A stretch of 27,595 bases of DNA, from assembly GCA_937892995.1 (NCBI GenBank), contig CALBJS010000187.1, positions 1 to 27,595 of the forward strand, given 5' to 3'. The stretch comes from an uncultured Peptococcaceae bacterium. GTDB taxonomy: Bacteria > Bacillota > Desulfitobacteriia > Desulfitobacteriales > Syntrophobotulaceae. The position numbers were made by a program, and so were the translations under genes. The notes beneath the pieces were generated by a model that saw only the letters and a list, made by a program, of their open reading frames with translations, ran no database searches and was not told the origin of the DNA. How positions within the stretch are numbered: position 1 is the first letter of the stretch; every line of letters begins with the position of its first letter. Positions 15,492-23,109 of the stretch are shown piece by piece.

Positions 15492-16973
15492 ATGCAAAAC
15501 TATAACATTTTCAGCGATATAGCTGAACGGACGGGAGGGGATATCTATTTCGGTGTTGTAGGTCCCGTAAGGACTGGAAAATCTACATTCATTAAACGTT
15601 TTATGGAACTTCTAGTCCTACCCAACATCTCCAATGTTTTTGAAAGAGAAAGGGCGAGGGATGAACTTCCTCAAAGCGGTGCAGGTAGAAGAATTACTAC
15701 GACCGAGCCGAAGTTCATTCCTTCCGAAGCAGTAGAGGTTGTTTTGAAGGATACTATTCGGATGAATGTCAGACTGGTTGATTGTGTAGGTTATTCAGTA
15801 AATGGTGCATTGGGGTATGAAGGAGAAGAGTATGAGCCTCGGATGGTGCATACACCTTGGAACGAAGAAGCAATTCCTTTTCAAGAGGCTGCAGAGATAG
15901 GTACCCGTAAAGTTATTACAGATCATTCTACCTTAGGAATTGTTGTGACGACGGATGGTTCAATTTCAGAAATCACCAGGGAAAGCTATGTCGAGGCTGA
16001 ACAAAGAGTTGTTTCAGAACTTAAAGAAATGGGTAAACCATTTGTTGTTATCTGTAATACGACAAAACCATATGCAGAGAATACTATGGAGCTTTGTCGT
16101 TCACTAGAGGAATCGTACCAGGTCCCTGTGGTGCCGGTAGACTGTATGGAGATGAACTTCAGTGATATTTCCCAGATATTAGAAGAGCTCCTCTATGAAT
16201 TTCCTGTAGCAGAAGTTAATATTGAACTCCCTAAATGGGTTGAAGAATTAGAAATCTCTCATCCGATCAGAGCTGATTTCGAGGAGATTATTCAGAAGTC
16301 GGTAAGCGATATTAAACGGATAAGAGATATTGATAATGCACTTGATATTTTGGCCCAGTGCCAACATGCTAAAGATGTTATTCTTAGGGAAACTAACCTT
16401 GGAACAGGTAAAGCAGAAATTGAGATCACTACCGAAAAAGATCTTTTCAAACAGGTACTAGAGCAACTAACAGGGGTTGAAATCGATGGTGATCATACCC
16501 TTCTCCGGATGGTTCTAGATTATAGCAAGGCAAAAAAAGAATGGGATAAACTTGCTAAAGCTTTCGAAGAGGTGCGTACCAATGGTTACGGCGTAGTGAC
16601 CCCCCAACTCGATGAAATGTTCTTAGAAGAGCCGGAGCTTGTTAAATCTGGTGGACACTATGGGATTAAACTAAAGGCTAGTGCCCCTTCGCTGCATATC
16701 CTTAGGGCGGATGTCACCACAGAAATTACTCCGTTGATCGGTACCGAGAAACAAGCAGAGGAACTAGTTAAATATATGCTGGATGAGTTTGAATCGGATC
16801 CTAAGAAAGTATGGAGTTCCAATATTTTTGGGAAATCATTGCATGATTTAGTTCGAGAGGGTATCCAAAATAAATTATATAATATGCCCGATAATGTTCA
16901 AGTAAAATTGCAGGATACCTTGCAGCGTATAGTTAATGATGGCCACGGGGGCCTAATTTGTATCATAATTTAG
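15492..16973 (+). CDS. spoIVA: Stage IV sporulation protein A
   Basis: 493 residues, practically the standard length. SpoIVA is an ATPase that polymerises on the forespore surface and forms the basement layer of the coat. The Walker A motif GPVRTGKST lies at 24-32, the VDCVGYSVNGALG block follows near 97, and the hydrophobic C-terminus GGLICIII, needed for SpoVM-dependent localisation, is intact. ATG 15492 has AGGGAGG 9 nt upstream; an ATG at 15485 reads only six codons. The gene stands alone between terminators, as expected for a mother-cell sporulation unit, and shows that the organism can form endospores. Confidence 0.97.
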   Translation: MQNYNIFSDIAERTGGDIYFGVVGPVRTGKSTFIKRFMELLVLPNISNVFERERARDELPQSGAGRRITTTEPKFIPSEAVEVVLKDTIRMNVRLVDCVGYSVNGALGYEGEEYEPRMVHTPWNEEAIPFQEAAEIGTRKVITDHSTLGIVVTTDGSISEITRESYVEAEQRVVSELKEMGKPFVVICNTTKPYAENTMELCRSLEESYQVPVVPVDCMEMNFSDISQILEELLYEFPVAEVNIELPKWVEELEISHPIRADFEEIIQKSVSDIKRIRDIDNALDILAQCQHAKDVILRETNLGTGKAEIEITTEKDLFKQVLEQLTGVEIDGDHTLLRMVLDYSKAKKEWDKLAKAFEEVRTNGYGVVTPQLDEMFLEEPELVKSGGHYGIKLKASAPSLHILRADVTTEITPLIGTEKQAEELVKYMLDEFESDPKKVWSSNIFGKSLHDLVREGIQNKLYNMPDNVQVKLQDTLQRIVNDGHGGLICIII

Positions 16974-17125
16974 ATTTTCTTTATAAAAAAGGGAAACATT
17001 TGCCGAAAAAATTGGGTAGAAGCGGCAAAGTAAAGCTGCTTATTGGAGGCAGGAATATCCCCTAATGCTGTCTTGAAGGACGTGATTTCTCTCCAAACAT
17101 GTGAAACGCTAAATATTTTAAGGGT

Positions 17126-17150
17126 AAGGCTCAAGGAAGAGCCTTTTTTT
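17126..17150 (+). terminator. Intrinsic terminator upstream of the ACT-domain gene
   Basis: AAGGCTC and GAGCCTT (7 bp) with an AAGGAA loop, running into a T tract. It ends either a long spoIVA 3' region or a separate structured leader at 16999-17096. Confidence 0.8.
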
Positions 17151-17236
17151 CTTCAATTATTATAAGGAAAACCTTGTCATTTAACTTTAGCGATGATTTA
17201 ATAGGGTTAATAGCTATAAAGTTAGGAGAGGAACAT

Positions 17237-17683
17237 GTGAGTAAACAAAAAAAAGATTTTCTCTTGGTGAGTAAAAATATACTTCCTGATGCTATTATTA
17301 AGACGGCCCAGGCCAAGGAATTGCTAGCAAAATTCGAAGTGCTAACAATCAACGAAGCTTGCGAGAGAGTAGAAATCAGTAGAAGTGCTTTCTATAAGTA
17401 TAAAGATGGAGTACTTCCTTTCTACGAAGCCAGCAAAGAAAAAATTATCACTCTTTCTTTGCTTTTAGTTGATAAAGCAGGTATATTGTCCAATGTCTTA
17501 AATTTTATCGCGTCCATAGAAGGGAATATCCTTACTATAAACCAAGGAATTCCTTTGCAAGGTATTGCCAATGTGTCTATTTCTATCGAAACCGAGAACA
17601 TGGAAGAAACGGTTGAAAGTTTATTATCTAATCTTAGCGAGCTTGAAGGAGTTCGTAAGATAGAACTGATAGCTAAAAGTTGA
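17237..17683 (+). CDS. ACT-domain protein, UPF0735 (PheB) family
   Basis: 148 residues from GTG 17237 (AGGAGAGG upstream), which is the family length; the longer frame from 17174 would add a segment not found in the family. N-terminal segment VSKQKKDFLLVSKNILPDAI, a helix-turn-helix-like stretch ISRSAFYKYKDGV (about 52-64), and a C-terminal ACT domain (about 72-146, LLVDKAGILSNVLNFIA). ACT domains bind amino acids; Bacillus pheB lies next to prephenate dehydratase, so an aromatic amino acid link is suspected, but the function is not established. No aromatic pathway gene is adjacent here. Confidence 0.88.
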   Translation: MSKQKKDFLLVSKNILPDAIIKTAQAKELLAKFEVLTINEACERVEISRSAFYKYKDGVLPFYEASKEKIITLSLLLVDKAGILSNVLNFIASIEGNILTINQGIPLQGIANVSISIETENMEETVESLLSNLSELEGVRKIELIAKS

Positions 17684-17685
17684 CC

Positions 17686-17710
17686 AACCATATTCTTGGT
17701 TCTTATTCTT
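17686..17710 (+). terminator. Weak stem-loop after the ACT-domain gene
   Basis: AACCA and TGGTT pair around a short AT-rich loop, followed by CTTATTCTTT. Confidence 0.35.
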
Positions 17711-17716
17711 TATCGC

Positions 17717-17745
17717 TTGATTTTTTAAAATATGTATGATAAATT
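17717..17745 (+). promoter_or_regulatory. Promoter of tRNA-Pro
   Basis: TTGATT, 17 bp, TAAATT with an extended TGA; predicted start about 29 nt before the tRNA. Confidence 0.6.
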
Positions 17746-17780
17746 ATATAAGTGCTTCGAAGAGAAGCGATATTTTTGTT

Positions 17781-17857
17781 CGGGGCGTAGCTCAGTTTGG
17801 TAGAGCGCTACCTTGGGGTGGTAGAGGCCGCATGTTCAAGTCATGTCGCTCCGACCA
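17781..17857 (+). tRNA. tRNA-Pro, anticodon GGG
   Basis: A complete 77-nt cloverleaf with encoded CCA. Acceptor CGGGGCG pairs with CGCTCCG; D stem GCTC/GAGC; anticodon stem CTACC/GGTAG with loop TTGGGGT, so the anticodon is GGG (17815-17817), reading CCC and CCT; T stem GCATG/CATGT with loop TTCAAGT. Discriminator A then CCA. It has its own promoter and terminator. Confidence 0.96.
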
Positions 17858-17865
17858 TAATAAAT

Positions 17866-17888
17866 AAAGCCTTTATGGGGCTTTTTTT
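17866..17888 (+). terminator. Intrinsic terminator of tRNA-Pro
   Basis: AAAGCC and GGCTTT stem followed by eight T in total. Confidence 0.85.
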
Positions 17889-18051
17889 TGTTTCTCTTGA
17901 TTTTTTGGAGACCTTTCGGTATGGCAAATAAATCTCATCTTTTGCAAAATTAAAGGAAAAGTGGTTTTTGCTTATTTTTTTAAAGAAATGTAAATATTAT
18001 TATATTTTTGGGCACATTATATAATAAAACATAGTAAAGGAGATTAATAGA

Positions 18052-18330
18052 ATGGATGCAATGGGAATTATAGGGTGGATTATCTTAGGGGGTCTTGCGG
18101 GATGGATTGCAAGTAAATTTACCGGTAATGATGCCAAGATGGGTGTAGGGATGAATATCGTAGTTGGCATCGTTGGTGCCTTTATAGGTGGGTGGATCGT
18201 AAATCTATTTGGAAAAATGGGTGTTAGTGGATTTAATATTTGGAGTTTCTTAGTAGCTTTAATAGGTGCAATTATTTTACTTATAATAGTCAATGCTGTT
18301 ATGGGGAAAAAGCATACCCATAACGCTTAG
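18052..18330 (+). CDS. GlsB/YeaQ/YmgE-family stress-response membrane protein
   Basis: 92 residues with three hydrophobic glycine-rich helices: GIIGWIILGGLAGWIAS, a second from about 35 to 55 (NIVVGIVGAFIGGWIV), and a third from about 67 to 85. The pattern of short loops with glycine zippers is that of the GlsB/YeaQ/YmgE (transglycosylase-associated) family. These small inner-membrane proteins are linked to stress responses, but their biochemical role is unknown. AAAGGAG precedes the ATG at a good distance. It is a single gene, flanked by the tRNA terminator and its own strong terminator. Confidence 0.88.
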   Translation: MDAMGIIGWIILGGLAGWIASKFTGNDAKMGVGMNIVVGIVGAFIGGWIVNLFGKMGVSGFNIWSFLVALIGAIILLIIVNAVMGKKHTHNA

Positions 18331-18365
18331 GATGTTAACAAATTTGTTTTTTGATTAACTTTTCA

Positions 18366-18392
18366 AAACCTCTCATCAATGAGGGGTTTTTT
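18366..18392 (+). terminator. Strong intrinsic terminator after the GlsB-type gene
   Basis: A 10-bp stem AAACCTCTCA/TGAGGGGTTT (one T-G) with a TCAA loop, running into TTTTTT. Confidence 0.88.
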
Positions 18393-18516
18393 AATGCTGA
18401 TTATTTTTGCTATGTTTGGTAATATGTAACAGGATAGCTGAAAGGCGTAATGCAAAGATTATTACAGATTAAGCTCTTTCAGAAATTATGATAAATATAA
18501 ATAGGATAAGGAAAAC

Positions 18517-18855
18517 ATGAAAAAGGCTATTATCGTTGAAGGAAAAACTGATCGTGAACAATTACTTAAGGTTCTTGATGAGCAAGTAGATATAATTTGC
18601 ACTTATGGGACTATTAATTCAACCAAGCTGGAAAAGATCATTAAGGAGGAAAACTATCATGAAGTATATGTTTGGGTGGATGCAGATGAGGCAGGAAATA
18701 AACTTAGGCAGAGCATAAAACATCTTTTTCCTAACTTTCGGCATCTTTATACTAGGAGAATGTATAAAGAAGTAGCTGCCACCCCAAGAGATGAAATCAT
18801 TAAAATTCTACAAAAGGCACATTTCTTAGTTAAGGAATGCGATGAGTATTATTAG
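18517..18855 (+). CDS. Small Toprim-domain protein (RNase M5/primase-like fold)
   Basis: 112 residues forming a single Toprim domain. The catalytic glutamate motif is VEGKTD (8-13) and the acidic pair lies in VDADEAG (about 53-59). Toprim domains use Mg2+ for nucleotidyl transfer or hydrolysis in primases, topoisomerases and RNase M5. Stand-alone proteins of this length occur in Firmicutes (for example YusF of Bacillus), with no fixed function. It lacks the C-terminal RNA-binding region of RNase M5, so processing of 5S rRNA should not be assumed. ATG follows GATAAGGAAAAC. Confidence 0.85.
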   Translation: MKKAIIVEGKTDREQLLKVLDEQVDIICTYGTINSTKLEKIIKEENYHEVYVWVDADEAGNKLRQSIKHLFPNFRHLYTRRMYKEVAATPRDEIIKILQKAHFLVKECDEYY

Positions 18856-18857
18856 TA

Positions 18858-18863
18858 TATAAT
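18858..18863 (+). promoter_or_regulatory. Possible -10 before the structured region
   Basis: A TATAAT directly after the Toprim gene with no good -35. It could start transcription near 18870, just ahead of the pseudoknot-like region at 18875-18928. Confidence 0.2.
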
Positions 18864-19085
18864 TGTGAGTTTTACTACTTATAAGAGGGTAGCGGCATAT
18901 GTAAGTAGCTATATGTGAGTCTTAACCCCCGAAATAGAAAGATGTCGTTTTTTGAATAATAAACAAGAACATAAGGGAAGGAGTTTTACCCTTGATAACG
19001 AATAATATAACTGTTAGCCAGTAAATTAAAGTATTTTTTTCGTTTTTTAATGGTAAAAAGTAAAAAAGGTTTCTAGGGGGAAAAA

Positions 19086-19841
19086 ATGGAGGCTTTAGCT
19101 TTTAGTTATCAATCTGAGTTAAGGGCAGTAGAAAAACAAATGAGCGAAGAAATGCTATTTAAATCATCAAGCCTGGAAGACCTTATTGATTTATCGATGA
19201 ATAATCTAGATCGATACTTATGCCCGGCAGTAGTTCTGGTGGCAAGTAGAATTACAGGGCAAATAGATAGCAAGATTATTTCCATGGCATCAGTCTTTCA
19301 ATATGTTTTTCTAGCCCATCATATACATAAATTAGTTACTGATGAAAATATGACAGAACGGGACCGTCAATATCCTGTTCTTGTAGGTGACTTTATGTTT
19401 GGTCAGACTTTCTTGAAAATATGTAAAGCTGACTTGTTTTCATATGCTAGCGAATTCGTGAAAATTATTGAAATTATTAATGAAGGTGTATTAATGCGCT
19501 GGAGATTAAAGAACAAAGAAATGCCTTTAAAGGATTATAAAATAATCGTAGGGAAGGAGAGAGCATCTCTTACAGCGTTAGCGGGAAAACTTGGGGGTGA
19601 GTTAGCAGGATTACAAGAGCCTTATCTTAAAAAAATTGAGCATTTCGGTTATTCTATAGGTATGACATGGGCTGCATGGGAAGAAATGATCCACACTTCC
19701 CTTGTCCGAGAGTATCTAGCAGAGGCCAAAGGTGCAATTTCTGAGCTGGAGGAATATTTTCCTGTAAAACCTCTAGAAGAATTATATGATTTCTTGTTCC
19801 ACGAGATTAATTCTAATGCCTTTTTAGCTAATAACAAATAA
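19086..19841 (+). CDS. Prenyl-synthase-like protein without aspartate-rich motifs
   Basis: 251 residues, all alpha-helical in character. It aligns by eye with the intact prenyl synthase at 21108-22076: HHIHKLVTDENM (78-89) matches the helix carrying DDVVD, GDFMFGQTFLKI (101-112) matches GDYLLAKALELI, and GYSIGMTWAAWEEMIH (188-203) matches the helix carrying DDILD. Both DDxxD motifs that hold the Mg2+-diphosphate are lost, as is the GKRMRP substrate segment, so it should not catalyse elongation. Heteromeric hepta- and hexaprenyl synthases have a small non-catalytic subunit of about this size (HepS is also about 251 residues), which makes a partner role for the neighbouring synthase attractive. 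The start ATG has AGGGGG upstream. A promoter separates it from tatC. Confidence 0.72.
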   Translation: MEALAFSYQSELRAVEKQMSEEMLFKSSSLEDLIDLSMNNLDRYLCPAVVLVASRITGQIDSKIISMASVFQYVFLAHHIHKLVTDENMTERDRQYPVLVGDFMFGQTFLKICKADLFSYASEFVKIIEIINEGVLMRWRLKNKEMPLKDYKIIVGKERASLTALAGKLGGELAGLQEPYLKKIEHFGYSIGMTWAAWEEMIHTSLVREYLAEAKGAISELEEYFPVKPLEELYDFLFHEINSNAFLANNK

Positions 19842-19884
19842 ACTTGTTTTAAAGCGAAAATGGTAATTCAATTTTGTTACTTAT

Positions 19885-19913
19885 TTGGTGTTCTGGGAAT
19901 AACATGTTAAAAT
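19885..19913 (+). promoter_or_regulatory. Promoter of the tatC-tatA-prenyl synthase operon
   Basis: TTGGTG, 17 bp, TAAAAT with extended TGT; predicted start about 28 nt before tatC. Confidence 0.65.
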
Positions 19914-19947
19914 TATTAGGATTTTACTACAGAGAGGAGTATGATTG

Positions 19948-20727
19948 GTGCGACGCAGGAAAAAGCAGAGAGTAGAAATGCCTTTGCTAGATCATATAAA
20001 AGAATTAAGAAAAGTACTCCTTATTTCTGCTTATGCGATTGCCTTCGGTACGATAGCGGGATGGGGTCTTAGTGATTATGCCTATCGTTTTTTAGCCCAA
20101 CCAATCGTCGGAATTAATGAAGTTAGTTTTATTACTACTACCCCAATGGAACCTGTTCTCGTTAAGTTAAAAATATCTTTAGTCATAGGCTTATTAATTG
20201 CACTTCCTGTTCTTTTTTGGCAGATATGGAGCTTTATTCTGCCTGCGTTAAAAAAGAGTGAAAAAAAATATCTATATTTTATCGTACCTTGGTCGATTAT
20301 TCTTTTTTTAGGTGGCGTCTCCTTTTCTTTCTATTTTGTACTCCCTGTAGGTCTTAAGTTTCTTTTATTTGCTGGTGGAGGAGCTGTGGAGTCAACGCCT
20401 TTTGTTACCAAATCTTCTTATTTAAATTTCACTCTGACATTTATGCTTAGTTTTGGATTGGTGTTTCAATTACCTATTGTTTTATTACTCCTCATCAGGT
20501 TAGGTTATCTTTCTCCTAAAACTCTTGCAAAACATAGAAAATGGGCCTTTTTCTTCATTTTGGTTTTGGCCGTGATTATTTCTCCTACCCCAGATATTCC
20601 AACGCAATTTTTGATGGCCGGTCCTATGTATATGCTTTATGAACTAAGCATATGGCTAGGTTATTTAGTTGTGAGGAGAAGAAAGAAGGAATCAACTATT
20701 CTAAACGAAGGGGGAGAGGGGCGGTAG
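19948..20727 (+). CDS. tatC: Twin-arginine translocase subunit TatC
   Basis: About 259 residues, six membrane helices, the receptor for twin-arginine signal peptides of folded, often cofactor-bearing proteins. The N-terminal MPLLDHIKELRK motif, the TTPMEPVLVKLKIS periplasmic-to-helix region and the FLLFAGG-type loop are typical. GTG 19948 lies 8 nt after GAGAGGAG; TTG 19945 is an alternative. tatA follows after 1 bp. In Gram-positives a TatA-TatC pair suffices. An anaerobe with redox enzymes would use it to export iron-sulfur or molybdenum proteins. Confidence 0.95.
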   Translation: MRRRKKQRVEMPLLDHIKELRKVLLISAYAIAFGTIAGWGLSDYAYRFLAQPIVGINEVSFITTTPMEPVLVKLKISLVIGLLIALPVLFWQIWSFILPALKKSEKKYLYFIVPWSIILFLGGVSFSFYFVLPVGLKFLLFAGGGAVESTPFVTKSSYLNFTLTFMLSFGLVFQLPIVLLLLIRLGYLSPKTLAKHRKWAFFFILVLAVIISPTPDIPTQFLMAGPMYMLYELSIWLGYLVVRRRKKESTILNEGGEGR

Positions 20728-20728
20728 T

Positions 20729-21103
20729 ATGAGCCTAACAGAAATTGCTTTAATCATGTTTGTAGCCTTGATACTTTTCGGCCCTGAGGATCTGCCGGTC
20801 GTAGCTAGGACTTTAGGTAAAATGATGTTTCAGGTACGTAAGTTAGTAAATGAAATAGGTAAGGAATTTCATGAGGTTATTGAGACACCGAGTAATGTGA
20901 TAAATGAAGCACTAAAAGATTCACCAGCCAAAGAAAATACATCTCAACACGAAAAACAGAAAACACAAAATGAAGAACTTTTATCCTATGAGGAAACAGA
21001 TAATAAAACTATTTCGGAAATCCCGCCCGTAGAAACTAATCCTTTAGCGGAATTACCTTCAGAAATAATATTAAATCCGAAAGATACACAAGCAGGTGAA
21101 TAA
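20729..21103 (+). CDS. tatA: Twin-arginine translocase subunit TatA/TatB family
   Basis: 124 residues. One N-terminal helix (about 3-17), the hinge FGPEDLP (18-24), an amphipathic helix with VARTLGKMMFQVRKLVNEIGKEF, then an acidic, unstructured C-terminal tail of about 75 residues. This is the pore-forming TatA subunit; the longer tail and glutamate in the hinge are TatB-like, but one such gene normally fills both roles in Gram-positives. It is translationally tight with tatC (1 bp gap). The next gene begins just after or across its stop codon. Confidence 0.9.
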   Translation: MSLTEIALIMFVALILFGPEDLPVVARTLGKMMFQVRKLVNEIGKEFHEVIETPSNVINEALKDSPAKENTSQHEKQKTQNEELLSYEETDNKTISEIPPVETNPLAELPSEIILNPKDTQAGE

Positions 21104-21107
21104 TACT

Positions 21108-22076
21108 TTGAAACATCAGAAGTTATTTAGAGAAATAATAACTGATCTAAAAATAGTGGAGAAAGAACTTGGCAGGTTTCTAAAAGTTAAGGACCCGATT
21201 TTGTCACAAACCAGTGTTTATTTACTACAAGCTGGCGGTAAAAGGATGCGTCCGGGATTTACTTTACTTTCGGGAAAATTTTTTGATTATCATTTTGAAA
21301 AATTACTTCCTATTGCCATGGCCTTAGAACTTATTCATATGGCAACACTTGTTCATGATGATGTAGTTGATGCATCACTTACCCGGAGGGGACGACCTAC
21401 TCTTGCGGCCGGGTGGGGAAATACTGTCTCTATAGCAACGGGCGATTACCTTCTTGCAAAGGCTCTGGAACTAATAGTAAGGATAGATGACAAAGAGATT
21501 TCCAAGACAATAGCAGATGTTAGTGTTCAAATGTGTCAGGGAGAAATTCAACAAATCAAATGTTCTTATGATATTACGCAAAATTATAAACAATATTACT
21601 ATCGTATTCAGAGGAAGACAGCTTTGCTTATAAGTTTGTGTTGTAAATTAGGTGCTATGGTATCTAATGCTAGTGAAAGACAGATATGGATAATGAGTAC
21701 TTATGGACATTGCTTAGGAATAGCTTTTCAGATAGTGGATGATATTTTAGATATTATTGCCGACCCTAAGATGCTAGGAAAACCAGTCGGTGGGGATATT
21801 CGTCAGGGTATCATTACTTTACCAATGATTTATGCCTTAAGAGACAGTTCTTATGCCAATAGATTAAAAGAGCTTTTAAGTAAACAGTATAAATCTGAAA
21901 ATGAAGTTGAGCAGGTTGTTAAACTTATAATCCAATCCGGTGGAATTGAAAAATCGAGAAGGGTAGTTAATCTATATTTAGATAAAGCCATAAAAAACCT
22001 TCACGAACTTCCAGATATCCCTTCAAAAGACGCTTTGATTGAATTGGCTCAATTCGTAGGAGAAAGATGTTATTGA
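21108..22076 (+). CDS. hepT: Long-chain polyprenyl diphosphate synthase (HepT-like)
   Basis: 322 residues from TTG 21108, which has AGGTGA 9 nt upstream; GTG 21096 would overlap tatA. All catalytic elements are present: GGKRMRPG (43-50), the first aspartate-rich motif DDVVD (84-88), TRRGRPT, GEIQQIK, and the second motif DDILD (211-215). The enzyme adds isopentenyl units to an allylic diphosphate to form a long chain, most likely the menaquinone side chain. Small residues upstream of the first motif (MAT) agree with a long product, but chain length cannot be read with certainty. The aspartate-less homologue at 19086 may be its partner subunit. Confidence 0.88.
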   Translation: MKHQKLFREIITDLKIVEKELGRFLKVKDPILSQTSVYLLQAGGKRMRPGFTLLSGKFFDYHFEKLLPIAMALELIHMATLVHDDVVDASLTRRGRPTLAAGWGNTVSIATGDYLLAKALELIVRIDDKEISKTIADVSVQMCQGEIQQIKCSYDITQNYKQYYYRIQRKTALLISLCCKLGAMVSNASERQIWIMSTYGHCLGIAFQIVDDILDIIADPKMLGKPVGGDIRQGIITLPMIYALRDSSYANRLKELLSKQYKSENEVEQVVKLIIQSGGIEKSRRVVNLYLDKAIKNLHELPDIPSKDALIELAQFVGERCY

Positions 22077-22103
22077 AGTAGGATGTTTATGTAGGGGGGA
22101 ACC

Positions 22104-22157
22104 ATGAAAAGTGGCTCTCTTATTTTTTTGACAAAATTGCATAAGACTAACACCTAA
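22104..22157 (+). CDS. Possible 17-codon ORF
   Basis: ATG 22104 follows a strong GGGGGG site by 5 nt and reads MKSGSLIFLTKLHKTNT. It lies between the prenyl synthase and the SDH-type protease. It is too short to judge; it may be chance or a leader peptide. Confidence 0.15.
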   Translation: MKSGSLIFLTKLHKTNT

Positions 22158-22215
22158 AAGGATGGAAAAAAATAGAATAATAGGCATAGATTACTAAGAT
22201 AAGGAGCTGCTTCTT

Positions 22216-23007
22216 TTGGATGAGAAAAAAAGGAAAGATCTACTGCAAAGGCTTGAAGATATGCGTCAATCTAAAGTTATTGTGTATTTTTCTTATGCCC
22301 CACTAGACGATAGAATTCTTGTTCCACTTTATAGAGAATTGGCAAACATCGGTAAGACCAAAAAAATTGATCTTTTTCTTCATAGTTATGGTGGGGCGGT
22401 AGATACTCCTTACAAAGTTGTTATGCTAATCAGAGAATTTTGTGAGGAGTTCTCGGTGATTGTCCCATTTTCTGCAAAGTCTGCCGCTTCGATGATAGTA
22501 CTGGGGGCTGATGAAGTCGTGATGGGGCCAATATCAGAGTTAGGGCCTATAGATCCTCTAGTTAAGCACCCCTGTTATAGGGATTTTTGGATTCCCGTAC
22601 AGGCCCTTAGATGTTGTTTCGAATATATCGAAGAGATGATCTATGACAGTTCCAATCCTGAAGTATCAGAAATAATTATTAACTCTGTCCTTAATAAACT
22701 AGATCCGTGGTTAGTAGGTGATTATGAAAAAGCTTTAAAGGCCTCAAGACAGTATGCGGAGTCATTATTGTCTAAATATATGTTAAAAAATGATAAGGAG
22801 AAGATTAAGGCAGTCACTTATAATCTTACTAACGGGTATTTCTCTCATGGTTACCCTATTGGTAGGCAAGAAGCTAAAGAAATGGGTCTTTATGTTACTG
22901 AAGCTTCGGGAGAATTATGGGAAGTAATTTGGGAATTATACCTTGTCTATCAAACAATGTTTTCTGGGGAAAATTGTTGCAATTTTTCCCTTTCTACGAT
23001 AGGATAG
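22216..23007 (+). CDS. SDH-family serine protease-like protein (ClpP fold)
   Basis: 263 residues from TTG 22216, with AAGGAG 9 nt upstream. The sequence belongs to the serine dehydrogenase proteinase-like family with a ClpP/crotonase fold. HSYGGAVDT (56-64) is the oxyanion segment, SAKSAASMIVLGADEVVM (86-103) carries the probable nucleophile and a nearby lysine, and ISELGPIDP (106-114) is the family block. There is no signal peptide or membrane helix, so it is cytoplasmic, unlike SppA. The substrate is unknown. The C-terminal part is helical and ends with two cysteines. It is a single-gene unit ended by the terminator at 23083. Confidence 0.85.
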   Translation: MDEKKRKDLLQRLEDMRQSKVIVYFSYAPLDDRILVPLYRELANIGKTKKIDLFLHSYGGAVDTPYKVVMLIREFCEEFSVIVPFSAKSAASMIVLGADEVVMGPISELGPIDPLVKHPCYRDFWIPVQALRCCFEYIEEMIYDSSNPEVSEIIINSVLNKLDPWLVGDYEKALKASRQYAESLLSKYMLKNDKEKIKAVTYNLTNGYFSHGYPIGRQEAKEMGLYVTEASGELWEVIWELYLVYQTMFSGENCCNFSLSTIG

Positions 23008-23082
23008 ATTTGTAGAAAATTAGAATAGCCTTTTCCCTTATAAAAAGTCTATTTGTGTTAAATTTTATACATCCATAGAAAA

Positions 23083-23109
23083 AAGGACGTTCACTGACGT
23101 CCTTAATTT
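23083..23109 (+). terminator. Intrinsic terminator after the SDH-type gene
   Basis: AAGGACGT and ACGTCCTT (8 bp) with a TCACTG loop, followed by AATTTT. Confidence 0.7.

Noticed and set aside
16999..17096. Assignment to the T-box, glycine, SAM or cyclic-di-GMP riboswitch classes
   Set aside because: The conserved cores of these classes are absent; kept only as an unidentified structure.
18000..18293. Minus-strand frame opposite the GlsB-type gene
   Set aside because: Antisense of a glycine-rich membrane protein; no ribosome site or terminator.
18992..19024. 10-codon ORF starting at TTG with a good ribosome site
   Set aside because: Too short to claim as a gene; reported only as part of the structured leader.
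22128..22157. Perfect TTGACA box at 22128-22133 as a promoter for the SDH-type gene
   Set aside because: No acceptable -10 box lies 16-18 bp downstream.
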